Shown: in pieces, positions 6,993 through 15,491 of the stretch
Position numbering within the stretch: position 1 is the stretch's first letter
Layout: each line of letters opens with the position of its first letter
Origin: Spinactinospora alkalitolerans
Lineage (GTDB): Bacteria; Actinomycetota; Actinomycetes; Streptosporangiales; Streptosporangiaceae
Assembly (NCBI RefSeq): GCF_013408795.1
Contig: NZ_JACCCC010000001.1
Coordinates: 434,001 to 498,000 of the forward strand
Direction of reading: 5' to 3'
Length of the DNA: 64,000 nucleotides
Notes under the pieces: model-generated
What the model was told of the DNA's origin: nothing
Seen by the model: only the letters and a program-made list of their open reading frames with translations
Database searches by the model: none
Translations under genes and position numbers: made by a program

Positions 6993-9943
6993 GCGGTCAC
7001 CTCCTCGGCCTCGGTCGCCCGTTCGCTCTCCTGCTCCAACTGCTCGTCGATTCGCGCCCCCAGGCTGCGCAGGATGTCCAGGATCAGTCCGATCACCAGC
7101 AGGTAGACGCCGAAGTCGAAGAGCAGTGATGACGCCAGGTGCAGGTCGCCGACGAGCGGCAGGTGCAGGTCGAGGGTGCCGCTCTGGAGGATCTCGGTGC
7201 CGAAGACGGCGCCGGCCAGCGCGGTGCCGGTGGCCGTGAGCAGGCCGAGACCGATCAGCGCGCCGGGCTGGATCCGCAGGGCGGCGTAGAGTTCGTAGCG
7301 GCCGCCGGCCAGGTAGCGCACCATCAGCCCCAGGCCGGCCACGATGCCGCCGGCGAACCCGCCGCCCACGGCGGTGTGCCCGGTGACCAGCAGATACACC
7401 GACAGCAGGATGATCAGCGGGAACAGCATCCGTGCGACGACCTCGAAGATGATCGAGCGGCGCTCCTTGGCCAGGGCCTGCGCGCCGGGCAGCCACAGGG
7501 GGTTCCACCTGACCTGCACGCTGAGCTGGCGCGGGGCGATCGCCAGCGCGTCCGGCCGCCAGGAGGTCTGCGGCGCGGTCGACGGGCTCGGCAGGACGAA
7601 CGCCGGTCCCGCTCCGCCCGGCGGCACCACCAGGTCGGCCACGCGGCTGCGCGGCGTCCGGGAGCGGCGCTGCACGAACATCAGGCTGGCGACGCCGGCG
7701 GCGGCCACCGCGAGCACCGAGATCTCGCCCATCGTGTCCCAGGCGCGCAGGTCCACCAGGATCGTGCTGATGATGTTGTGGCCGCCGGCCTCCTCGGTCG
7801 CGGCGGGGAAGCCCGAGGAGATCGACTCGGCCCGCCGCGCGGCCAGCGCGAAGTAGGCCATGGCGGCCACCAGCAGCCCGGTGGCCGCGCCGATCAGCAG
7901 GTTGCCCAGGCGGCGCGTGCGCAGCACCGGGGTGGAGAAGCGGACCGGCAGCCGGCGCAGCACCAGGACGAAGACGACCAGGCTGACCGTCTCGATCAGG
8001 AACTGGGTGAGTGCGAGGTCGGGGGCGCCCTGCAGCATGAACAGGGTCGCGGTGCCGTAGCCGGTGACGCCGACGAGGACCACCGCGAACAGCCGCCGCC
8101 GCACTACCAGCGCCCACAGGGCGGCGATGACGGTGATCGCGGCGGGGAGCATCTGGACGGGGGAGTCCCACAGCCGGACCTCCGGTACGTCCAGCTCCCA
8201 CGGCCGCCCCAGCAGCAGCGGAACGGCGCTCACCGCGACCAGCGTCACCAGCGTCGTGCCTAGGTAGACCGGCAGCGAACCGCGCTGGGTGCGGCCGGTC
8301 ATCTGCAGGGCGAAGGAGTCGAGGCCGGCGAGGACGCGGCGGTAGACCCGGTTGGGGTCGGACAGGGCCCACCGGGTGCCCAGCCACACGACCCCGCCGC
8401 GCGCCCGGAACAGCAGCAGACCACCCGCCACGCACAGTGCCGACAGCCCCAGCGGGAGACCGAAGCCGTGCCACAGCGCCAGGTGGGCGGGCTCGGCGCC
8501 GCCGCCGAAGGCCACGGTGTCGGCGTACCGGGCCAGCACCGGATCGGCCGCGGAGGCCAGCGGCCCGCCGAGCAGGCCCAGCGCGGACAGGACCGCGGCG
8601 GGCGCGACGAACAGCGGGCCGGGCGCGTGCATCGGGGTGTCGGCCACATCGGGCTTGTCGAAGAACGCCCCCCACAGGAACCGCAGGCTGTAGCCGACCG
8701 TGAACACCGACCCCAGCACGAGCCCGGCCAGGACCAGCGTGTGCGCGCCGCCGCCGTGGGCGAACGCCCCGAAGGCCGACTCCTTCGCGGCGAACCCGGC
8801 CATCGGCGGCAGCCCGGCCATGGAGGCCAGCGCGGCGACCGAGATCCAGAAGACGGTCGGCGTCGAGCGCCGCAGTCCCGAGAGCTCGCGCAGGTCGCGG
8901 GTTCCGGTGCCGTGGTCGATGATCCCGACCACGAGGAACAGCGGCGCTTTGAACAGCGCGTGCGCGCACAGCATCGCGATGCCGGCCAGCGCCGCGTCGC
9001 GGGTGCCGGCCCCCAGCAGCGCGGCGAGGAAACCCAGTTGGCTCACCGTGCCGTAGGCCAGCAGCAGCTTCAGGTCGTACTGGCGCAGCGCCTTCCAGCC
9101 GGCCATCACCATGGTCGCGGTCCCGAACGCCAGCGTCGTGAACTGCCAGACCGCGAGGTCGCCGAACGCCGGGGTGAGGCGGGCGACGAGGTAGACGCCG
9201 GCCTTGACCATCGCGGCGGCGTGCAGGTAGCCGCTGACGGGGGTGGGTGCCTGCATCGCCGCGGGAAGCCACAGGCTGAACGGGAACAGCGCCGACTTCG
9301 ACAGCGCGCCGACGAGGATCAGCAGCAGCGCGGGCGCGACCAGCGGGCCGCTCGGCGGGTCGGCCAGGAGTTCGGAGATGACGTAGGTGCCCGCGGCCTC
9401 GCCCAGCATGACCACGCCGACCAGCATCGCCAGTCCGCCCAGCGTGGTGACCGTCAGGGCGGTCATGGCCGCGCGCCTGCTCTCGCGCCGCTCGACGTAA
9501 TGGCCGATGAGCAGGTAGGAGAAGACCGTGGTCAGCTCCCAGTGGACGTAGAGCTGGATCAGGTCGTCGGCCAGGACCAGGCCCAGCATGGCCCCGGCGA
9601 ACCCGACGAGCACCCCGGCGAAGCGGCCGAGCCCGGGCTCGTCGTCGTGGAAGTAGCGGGCGCAGTAGACCAGGATCAGCGTGCCGATGCCGGCCACGAT
9701 CAGCGTCATGACCAGGCCCAGCACGTCCATCCGGTACACCAGGTCGAGCCGGAACTCCGGTGCCCAGGCGATGGACTCGGTGACGGGGGCGCCGGCGATG
9801 ACAGCGGGGGCCTGCAGCAGCGCCCACGCCGTCGCGCCGGCGGGGACCAGCGCCAGTGCCAGGAAGGCGTTGCGCCCCCACCAGCGAACCAGGAGCGGAG
9901 CCAGTGCTGCGGCCACGAAGTGCGCGGTCAGCAGCGACAACAA
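6989..9943 (-). CDS. mnhA: Mrp antiporter subunit A fused to MnhB domain
   Basis: This 984-residue protein is the large Mrp subunit. Residues about 1-500 are ND5-like (HWELTTVFSYLLIGHY with the helix-5 Glu; SKSALFPFSLWLPAAM; GLPPMAGFAAKE). The middle has the MnhA-specific DUF4040-type helices (GAPDLALTQFLIETVSLVVF). Residues about 830-960 match MnhB (SVYLLVTGHTAVGGGFAGG), which explains the lack of a separate mnhB. It is the first gene of the operon; an ATG at 9943 and the candidate promoter at 10096-10123 precede it. In known systems Mrp complexes exchange Na+ for H+ and support alkaline and salt tolerance. Confidence 0.95.
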   Translation of the reverse strand: MLSLLTAHFVAAALAPLLVRWWGRNAFLALALVPAGATAWALLQAPAVIAGAPVTESIAWAPEFRLDLVYRMDVLGLVMTLIVAGIGTLILVYCARYFHDDEPGLGRFAGVLVGFAGAMLGLVLADDLIQLYVHWELTTVFSYLLIGHYVERRESRRAAMTALTVTTLGGLAMLVGVVMLGEAAGTYVISELLADPPSGPLVAPALLLILVGALSKSALFPFSLWLPAAMQAPTPVSGYLHAAAMVKAGVYLVARLTPAFGDLAVWQFTTLAFGTATMVMAGWKALRQYDLKLLLAYGTVSQLGFLAALLGAGTRDAALAGIAMLCAHALFKAPLFLVVGIIDHGTGTRDLRELSGLRRSTPTVFWISVAALASMAGLPPMAGFAAKESAFGAFAHGGGAHTLVLAGLVLGSVFTVGYSLRFLWGAFFDKPDVADTPMHAPGPLFVAPAAVLSALGLLGGPLASAADPVLARYADTVAFGGGAEPAHLALWHGFGLPLGLSALCVAGGLLLFRARGGVVWLGTRWALSDPNRVYRRVLAGLDSFALQMTGRTQRGSLPVYLGTTLVTLVAVSAVPLLLGRPWELDVPEVRLWDSPVQMLPAAITVIAALWALVVRRRLFAVVLVGVTGYGTATLFMLQGAPDLALTQFLIETVSLVVFVLVLRRLPVRFSTPVLRTRRLGNLLIGAATGLLVAAMAYFALAARRAESISSGFPAATEEAGGHNIISTILVDLRAWDTMGEISVLAVAAAGVASLMFVQRRSRTPRSRVADLVVPPGGAGPAFVLPSPSTAPQTSWRPDALAIAPRQLSVQVRWNPLWLPGAQALAKERRSIIFEVVARMLFPLIILLSVYLLVTGHTAVGGGFAGGIVAGLGLMVRYLAGGRYELYAALRIQPGALIGLGLLTATGTALAGAVFGTEILQSGTLDLHLPLVGDLHLASSLLFDFGVYLLVIGLILDILRSLGARIDEQLEQESERATEAEEVTA

Positions 9944-10095
9944 TGCCCGTCCCCCTTCGCCTGGAGCTGTCGGCGTTCCCGCCCGGGCCCGCGCGCGTTC
10001 CCGTCGGAGGCCGGTCGACGGCTCGCGGAGCTCCGGGGCGGTGCGCGCGGGGCGGCCCGGGGTTCTGGGAGCCCGGGCCGCCCGTTTACGCCAAA

Positions 10096-10123
10096 CTTAT
10101 ATGTGGTAACTATTTGATGTCTA
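10096..10123 (-). promoter_or_regulatory. Candidate promoter of the Mrp operon
   Basis: Read on the minus strand there is TAGACA, a 16-base gap, then TATAAG, within an AT-rich patch that stands out in this genome. It lies about 150 bases before mnhA, so the transcript would have a leader. The divergent MarR gene at 10176 starts 53 bases away, so it may bind here; no perfect operator dyad is visible. Confidence 0.5.
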
Positions 10124-10175
10124 TGCTACCTATTGTCGCCGGGGCAAGTGTCGGCCAAGTGTCAGAGGCTGTTGA

Positions 10176-10619
10176 GTGGAACGGGAAGACCCAGGGTTCG
10201 CGGAGTTCCTGCAGGCCTGGAATGAACTGATGAACGCCGTCGCCCACGTGCGGGGACGCGGTGCGGTCGCGGGTGAGGTCGGTCTCACGGTCGCCCAGGC
10301 GCTGCTGCTGCGCACGGCCGACGAGCTCGACCATCCGACGGTCGGCGCGGTCGCGGCCGCGCTCGGCATCGCGTCGCCCTCGGCGACCCGGATGCTGCAG
10401 CAGCTCGAACGCAGGGGCATGGTGCGCCGGGACCGCTCCGAACTCGACGAGCGCGCCACCGTCATAACGGTCACCCCGGACGGCGCGCGGGCCCTGGAGG
10501 AGTTCTGGCAGCGGATCCGCGAGCGCCAGCGGCAGCTCTACGCCGGGGTCGACCCCCGGCTGCGTCCGGCCCTGACCGAACTGCTGCTGAGCATGCGCGA
10601 TGTGATCAATGACATCTGA
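10176..10619 (+). CDS. MarR-family transcriptional regulator
   Basis: This 147-residue protein has a MarR winged-helix domain (GLTVAQALLLRTADELDHPTVG, then ALGIASPSATRMLQQLERRGMVRRDRSELDERATVITVTPDG). The basic wing DRSELDERA is the normal DNA-contacting hairpin. GTG at 10176 was taken as the start; ATG at 10222 or 10228 would shorten the first helix needed for dimerisation. It is divergent from the Mrp operon and is the obvious candidate regulator of it and of itself, but ligand and target are inferred only from position. Confidence 0.88.
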   Translation: MEREDPGFAEFLQAWNELMNAVAHVRGRGAVAGEVGLTVAQALLLRTADELDHPTVGAVAAALGIASPSATRMLQQLERRGMVRRDRSELDERATVITVTPDGARALEEFWQRIRERQRQLYAGVDPRLRPALTELLLSMRDVINDI

Positions 10620-10953
10620 CCGTCGCGCCGGAGGCCGCGTCCCGGCGGTCCCACCGCATTGAGGGCGCCTGGATCGCTCCAGGTCGGCGCCCCGACGGGT
10701 GGCGCATACCGCACCTGGCAGTAGTCTGCGTCTGCCCCTGTCGCCGTGTTTTCGATCCCGCTCCCATCGGAGCATGCCCCGACGCGAGCCGCGACCGCGG
10801 CGGGGCCCGACGGCCGGGCGGCGGCAGCAGGGTTCGGCGCCACGAGGCCGGCGGGACCGGCGGGCGCCGATGAGTCCTCCGGGCGACCGCGCCCCGCAGT
10901 GGTGGGCGTCGCCGTTGGGTGAGCCGGACAGCGTCAGGCGAAGGGGCTGGTAC
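10620..10953. other. Spacer upstream of the DMT permease
   Basis: The reading frame of the downstream permease is open back to 10699, but those extra residues are Arg/Pro-rich and unlike the family, so this stretch is treated as leader. An alternative start is ATG at 10870. No clear promoter or repeat was seen. Confidence 0.4.
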
Positions 10954-11868
10954 ATGACGTGGGCCATCGTCGTGGCCATCGCGGGGGCGTTGGCCGTCGC
11001 GACCGGCGCGGCGCTGCAGGAGCGGACCGCGCGGACCGCTCCGTCGATCGGCATCAACCAGTTGCGCCTGCTGGGCCACCTCGTGCGCAGCCCGCGGTGG
11101 CTGCTCGGCACCGCGTTGACCTTCTCCGGCGTCGGCGCGCACATGTGGGCGCTGTCCCAGGCGCCGCTGACCGTCGTCCAGCCCATTGGAGTCAGCGGTC
11201 TGCTGTTCGCCGTGATGCTGGCCGCGTTCCTGCGCAAACGCCGCCTCACCAGGGCCCAGATCGGCGGCTGCCTGGCGGTCACCGCCGGACTGGCCGCGCT
11301 GCTGACGGTGCTGCCGGACCATCCGGGTGATCCGGCGCTGAGCCGGTCCGCACTCGTCTGCATGCCCGTGGTCTGCGCGGTCATCATGCTCGGCTGCCTC
11401 GCCCTCGCCCGCTGCGTGGGGGACGCGGCCCGCGCCTGCGCGCTCGCCCTCGCGGGAGGCGTGGGTTTCGGCGTCACCTCGGCGCTGGCCCGGATCATCG
11501 GCGTGGCCGCGCTGCAGGACCCGGCCGCCCTGCTGCGCCCGTTGACGCTCGTCGCGCTGGCCCTGGGGCTGTCCGGCGCGCTGCTGGTGCAGAACGCCTA
11601 CCGCACCGACCACTTCGCGCTCGCCTACGCGACGCTGCTGATCAGCGACCCGCTGGCGGCGGCGGCCATCGGGGTCGCCGTCTTCGCCGAACCGCTGCCC
11701 GCGGACCCGGCGGCGGCCGCCGTGGTGGTGCTGGCGGCGTTCGCCGGCGCCCTGGGGGTGGTCACCCTGGCGCGCTCCTCCGGCCCCAAGGCCGCCCCGG
11801 CGCGCTCCGGCGTCGGGAGGGGACCCGTCGCCGGATCCTCCATCAGCGAACGCGCCTTCCGGTTCTAG
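10954..11868 (+). CDS. DMT-superfamily membrane permease
   Basis: About ten hydrophobic helices make this 304-residue protein an EamA/DMT-type transporter-like protein common in actinomycetes. The first helix starts right at MTWAIVVAIAGALAVATGAALQ, and an AAGGGG ribosome site lies a few bases upstream of the ATG at 10954; 10870 is an alternative start adding 28 polar residues. The family pattern LTVVQPIGVSGLLFAV is clear. Substrate is not predictable. Its last 26 bases overlap the end of the convergent glycosyltransferase gene. Confidence 0.8.
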   Translation: MTWAIVVAIAGALAVATGAALQERTARTAPSIGINQLRLLGHLVRSPRWLLGTALTFSGVGAHMWALSQAPLTVVQPIGVSGLLFAVMLAAFLRKRRLTRAQIGGCLAVTAGLAALLTVLPDHPGDPALSRSALVCMPVVCAVIMLGCLALARCVGDAARACALALAGGVGFGVTSALARIIGVAALQDPAALLRPLTLVALALGLSGALLVQNAYRTDHFALAYATLLISDPLAAAAIGVAVFAEPLPADPAAAAVVVLAAFAGALGVVTLARSSGPKAAPARSGVGRGPVAGSSISERAFRF

Positions 11869-13129
11869 CCACGTCGCGGTAGATCTGCTCGAAGCGGGTC
11901 AGCGAGGCCTCGTGGTCGTGCCGGGCCGCCATGGCGCGGCTCGCCTCGCCCATGGCCGCGGCCTCCTCCGGCGCGGCCAGGATCGCGGTGAGGTACTTGG
12001 CCAGCTCCTCGGGGTTGCCCGGCTGGTACAGGTAGCCGTTGCGCCCCTCCTGCACCAGGTGCGGCAGGGCCATGGCGTCGGCGGCCACCACCGGCAGTCC
12101 GCTCGCCATCGCCTCCAGCGTGGCGATGCTCTGCAACTCGGCGATGCCGGCGATCGCGAACACGTCGGCCACGCGGTAGGCGAGCGGGAGTTCGTCGCCG
12201 GACACGAAGCCCAGGAAGTGCACGCGGTCGGCCACACCCTCGTCGGCCGCGAGCCGCTCCAGCCGCTCGCGCCGGGCGCCCGTGCCGACCAGGACCAGTT
12301 GGGCGTCGGCGACGAGGACCTGCGGCAGCGCCGAGATCAGGTCCTCGATCCGCTTCTCCTCGTCCAGCCGGCCGACGAAGACGGCCGTGGGCCGGTCCGG
12401 CAGGCCGAAGCGGGCGCGGATCCGGGAGCGGACCGCGGCGTCGGCGCCCTCCTCCCGCGCGGGGCGGAACCGGTCGAGGTCGATGCCGCAGGAGACCGCC
12501 TCGACCGGCCGGACGAAGCCCTTGTCCAGCAGTAGTTGGGCCGCGATCCGGGTCGGCGTGGTGACGTGCTCCACCTCGGCCAGCACCCTGGTGAAGTCGC
12601 GCCAGGCCAGCGCGCCGACCCTGGCGTGCAGTGCGGCGGGGACGCGCAGGTGGTTGAAGAGGTTCTCCGGCATGAAGTGGTTGGTGGCCACGACCGGGAC
12701 GGCGTGCCGGCGGGCCGCGCGCAGCAGCATCCGCCCGATGACGAAGTGGTTCTGGATGTGGATCACGTCGGGCCGGAGGCGCGCAAGCAGCCGGTCGACG
12801 TGGCCGGCGGTCCCGGCGGGGACGGCCAGCCTGAGCGTCTCGTGGGCCAGCGAGGGCATCGACCGCAGCCGGTGGGTCGTCACGCCGCCGCACAGGTCGA
12901 CGCCTGGCGGGCCGTCGGGCGACTGGCACAGGACGTGCACGTCCGCGTCCCTTCCCGCCAGACCGTGGGCGAGCCGGGCGGTGAAGTAGGCCGCGCCGTT
13001 GACGTCGGGGGGATAGGTGTCGGTGCCGATCAGGACGCGCAGCCGCCCGGAACCGTTCCGGGCGCGCTGCTCGGGGACCCGTCGGGTCCGTTCGCGGCTC
13101 TTGGACGACGAGAGGAAGGTAACGGCCAT
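11843..13129 (-). CDS. GT4-family glycosyltransferase
   Basis: This 428-residue GT-B fold enzyme has the N-terminal acceptor domain beginning GRLRVLIGTDTYPPDVNGAA and a C-terminal nucleotide-sugar domain with FVGRLDEEKR and the family EX7E motif (AELQSIATLEAM). It resembles actinobacterial mannosyl/glucosyltransferases acting on lipids such as the MgtA/PimB group, but the exact sugar is unknown. ATG at 13129 (MAVTFLSSSK) was chosen over the open frame up to 13174. It is likely cytoplasmic and membrane-associated. Confidence 0.9.
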   Translation of the reverse strand: MAVTFLSSSKSRERTRRVPEQRARNGSGRLRVLIGTDTYPPDVNGAAYFTARLAHGLAGRDADVHVLCQSPDGPPGVDLCGGVTTHRLRSMPSLAHETLRLAVPAGTAGHVDRLLARLRPDVIHIQNHFVIGRMLLRAARRHAVPVVATNHFMPENLFNHLRVPAALHARVGALAWRDFTRVLAEVEHVTTPTRIAAQLLLDKGFVRPVEAVSCGIDLDRFRPAREEGADAAVRSRIRARFGLPDRPTAVFVGRLDEEKRIEDLISALPQVLVADAQLVLVGTGARRERLERLAADEGVADRVHFLGFVSGDELPLAYRVADVFAIAGIAELQSIATLEAMASGLPVVAADAMALPHLVQEGRNGYLYQPGNPEELAKYLTAILAAPEEAAAMGEASRAMAARHDHEASLTRFEQIYRDVARTGRRVR

Positions 13130-13382
13130 CGTGTCAGGTCTCCCGGTGTGCGCGGGTCGGGTTCCGCGGCACACGATTGTGGTCGTCGTTCGTTGCCTGG
13201 CTCCGTCTTCCCGGTGAACGAGGAAGAGTCGGCTGAGTACCGCGCGGTGTCGCGGAGGATACTCTCGGCCACACCGACATCCCTGACTGAAAACCCGCGG
13301 GTTGAAACCCGATACGGCGAAGTCGGGTTCACGTCCTCGATGGCCGAGACCGGATCTCGAGGCCGGGACCGGCGGAAAAGGA

Positions 13383-13429
13383 ACCGGGACCGGTCGCCCG
13401 CCTCCCCCTTGGCGGACGCCGGTCCCGGT
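13383..13429 (-). terminator. Terminator hairpin after the htrA-like gene
   Basis: An 11-bp perfect stem (ACCGGGACCGG at 13383-13393 with its complement at 13419-13429) encloses a further CCGCC/GGCGG pairing. On the minus strand it follows the protease stop by 17 bases and is followed by a T-rich TTCCTTTTCC run. This is the usual shape of an intrinsic terminator in high-GC genomes. Confidence 0.6.
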
Positions 13430-13446
13430 CGTCCCGTTCCCCGCGC

Positions 13447-15039
13447 TTAGCTGCCGATGCTGTCGGCGGACTGGGCGGAGAGGGTCACCTCGGTCTCGTG
13501 GGTCTCGCCGTCGCGCTCGTAGGTGACGGTCACCGTTTCGTCGGGCTGGTGGGAGCGGATGGCCGCGATGAGCACGTTGGGGTCGTTGACCACGCGGTCG
13601 CCGACCTTGGTGACCACGTCGCCCGCCCGCAGGCCGGCCGCGTCGGCCGCGCCGCCCTCGGTGACGTCGACGATCTCGGCGCCGCCGTCGCGGGTCCCGG
13701 TGATGGTCGCCTCGATCGCGGCGTAGCTGGCGTTGCCGTCCGCGATCAGTTGCTCGGCGATCGGCTCGGCCTGGTTGATCGGGATGGCGAAGCCCAGGCC
13801 GATCGAGCCCGCCTGGCCGCCGACCCCACCGGTCGAGGCGATGGCGGTGTTGATGCCGATGACCTCGCCATTCATGTTCATCAGCGGGCCGCCGGAGTTA
13901 CCGGGGTTGATCGGGGCGTCGGTCTGGATCGCGTCGATGACGGTGGAGGTCGTCGGCTCGGGCGCCTGGGGGTCCTCTTCGGGCGGGCCGAACGGCAGGC
14001 CCTGCTCGGGCTGCTCCTGCTCCTGCTGGGTCGCCCCGGTGTTGACCGGCCGGTCGACCGCGCTGACCACGCCGGCGGTGACCGTTCCGGACAGGCCGAG
14101 CGGTGAACCGATGGCCACCACGTTCGCGCCCACCTCGACCTTGTCGGAGTCGCCGAACGTGGCCGGGGTGAGGTCGCTGCGGCCCTCGGCCTTGATGACC
14201 GCGAGGTCTGAGACCGGGTCGGCGCCGAGCACCGTGGCCTCGGCCTGGCTGCCGTCGTTGAACTGCACCATCAGTCCGCCGTCGGCCCCGGCCACCACGT
14301 GGCTGTTGGTGAGGATCTGGCCGTCGGAGCTGATGACGACACCGCTGCCGCCGCCGGATTCGGTCTGGATGGACACCACGCTCGGCAGGGCCTGCTCGGC
14401 GACGGCGCTGACGCTTCCGCTGGACACCGTGCCGCTGTTCTCACCGGACAGTGAGCTCGTCGTGGTGCCGCCGCCGTTCGACAGCACCTCGCTGGTCACG
14501 ATCGCGGCCGTCGGCCCCACGATCAGGCTGGTGACCAGCGCGGTCGCACCGGCAATGGCCAGCACTCCCTTGCGCCCCAGGGGGCGCTTCTCCCGTTCGG
14601 GCCGGGGGTGCGGGTCGGACCCGCCGGGCATGGACGCGCCGTGCGGCGGGGGCGGCGGGGGCGGCGGGGGACCACCGAAGCCGCCACCGCCCGCGGCGTG
14701 CTGGTCGAAGGCGTGCTGGCCGGGGGCCGCGTGCCGCGGATCGACCGGTCGCCCTCCCTCTCCCTGGGGCGGGCCGCCCCAGGGGGCCCCGTGCGGGGCG
14801 TCGTGGCGGGCCTGCTCCTCGGACGGGCCCTGCGGGTGCTGCGGACGGTTGGGCACGGCGGAGCGCTCGGGGTCGGCGGGCGCCTCGGGTCCGGCCTCCG
14901 GCGCGGCGGGCGCGGCCGGGGCGGGCGCCGGACCCTGCTGCGGTTCCGGCGAGCGGGCGCCCGGCTGCCCGGTCTCCGCGCGGCCGGTGCCGTCCGTCCC
15001 CTCGGTCGGGACGCCGTTGTTGGGGTCGGTTGCGCTCAT
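13447..15039 (-). CDS. HtrA/DegP-type serine protease with PDZ domain
   Basis: This 530-residue protein is a membrane-anchored HtrA protease of the PepD type. A Pro/Gly/Ala-rich cytoplasmic segment (1-150) precedes one transmembrane helix (about 156-180). The trypsin-like domain has the full triad: His247 in LTNSHVV, Asp278 in DPVSDLAV and Ser382 in GNSGGPL. A PDZ domain follows (about 435-525, AAGLRAGDVVTKVGD). A GGAGGG ribosome site sets the ATG at 15039. It acts outside the membrane on misfolded envelope proteins. In mycobacteria the related pepD gene is controlled by MprAB; an MprAB-like pair lies 11 kb away here. Confidence 0.93.
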   Translation of the reverse strand: MSATDPNNGVPTEGTDGTGRAETGQPGARSPEPQQGPAPAPAAPAAPEAGPEAPADPERSAVPNRPQHPQGPSEEQARHDAPHGAPWGGPPQGEGGRPVDPRHAAPGQHAFDQHAAGGGGFGGPPPPPPPPPHGASMPGGSDPHPRPEREKRPLGRKGVLAIAGATALVTSLIVGPTAAIVTSEVLSNGGGTTTSSLSGENSGTVSSGSVSAVAEQALPSVVSIQTESGGGSGVVISSDGQILTNSHVVAGADGGLMVQFNDGSQAEATVLGADPVSDLAVIKAEGRSDLTPATFGDSDKVEVGANVVAIGSPLGLSGTVTAGVVSAVDRPVNTGATQQEQEQPEQGLPFGPPEEDPQAPEPTTSTVIDAIQTDAPINPGNSGGPLMNMNGEVIGINTAIASTGGVGGQAGSIGLGFAIPINQAEPIAEQLIADGNASYAAIEATITGTRDGGAEIVDVTEGGAADAAGLRAGDVVTKVGDRVVNDPNVLIAAIRSHQPDETVTVTYERDGETHETEVTLSAQSADSIGS

Positions 15040-15115
15040 CTTGCCCTCCGGACGAGTTCTGGCTACGTCAACAAGAATCGGCGGCAAAGGTTAGAACGCG
15101 GTGAGATCGCGGATA

Positions 15116-15148
15116 GGTACGGTTTCGAGTACGTGGTACGGGTTTCGA
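15116..15148. promoter_or_regulatory. Direct repeats upstream of the htrA-like gene
   Basis: GGTACGGTTTCGA at 15116 and GGTACGGGTTTCGA at 15135 form a direct repeat with a 19-base period, about two helical turns. OmpR-family regulators commonly bind such repeats. The site is about 77 bases before the protease start. Confidence 0.45.
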
Positions 15149-15276
15149 CTATCCCCAACCAGGCGCCCACATGTCCGTAAATAAGTGTTATCGCGCGAAT
15201 CGGCGCGTCGCCGCATCGTGGAGCGGGAATGTGGCCGAACATTGATCCGGACACCCAGGTCCCTCCCCGCACGGCT

Positions 15277-15321
15277 CACCGCGTGGCCGCCCACTAGCCC
15301 AAGTCCGCAGGCCACGCGGTG
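15277..15321. repeat. Perfect 12-bp inverted repeat between htrA-like and MFS genes
   Basis: CACCGCGTGGCC at 15277-15288 is repeated exactly inverted at 15310-15321, with a 21-base loop. It lies downstream of the MFS gene (ends 15492) and upstream of the protease gene, both on the minus strand, so it may terminate the former or be a regulator site. No T-run follows. The rest of 15040-15491 holds nothing else recognisable. Confidence 0.55.
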
Positions 15322-15491
15322 TTAAGAGGATATCCCCGAGGTCCCCGGGCCGGTCAATCCCGGCCCGTCCGGCCATGCGGCCGCCCGCGCTCCCGGGCTC
15401 CCCGGCCGACGCCGACGCCGGGCGCACCGCGGCGGCCGGGGGCCTCCCGTGCGGCCCGGTCCGTTCGCGTCGGGAACGGGGCGGAGCGCGC

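Noticed and set aside
8468-10117. Long plus-strand frame opposite mnhA
   Set aside because: It is Gln/Arg/Gly-rich, has no family features, and lies entirely antisense to well-supported mnhA; such frames are normal in high-GC DNA.
10102-10135. Dyad GGTAAC...GCTACC as a MarR operator
   Set aside because: Only the outer four bases pair well; not strong enough to call as an operator.
15277-15321. Possible tRNA
   Set aside because: The 45-base hairpin has no D or T arm, no anticodon loop and is too short.
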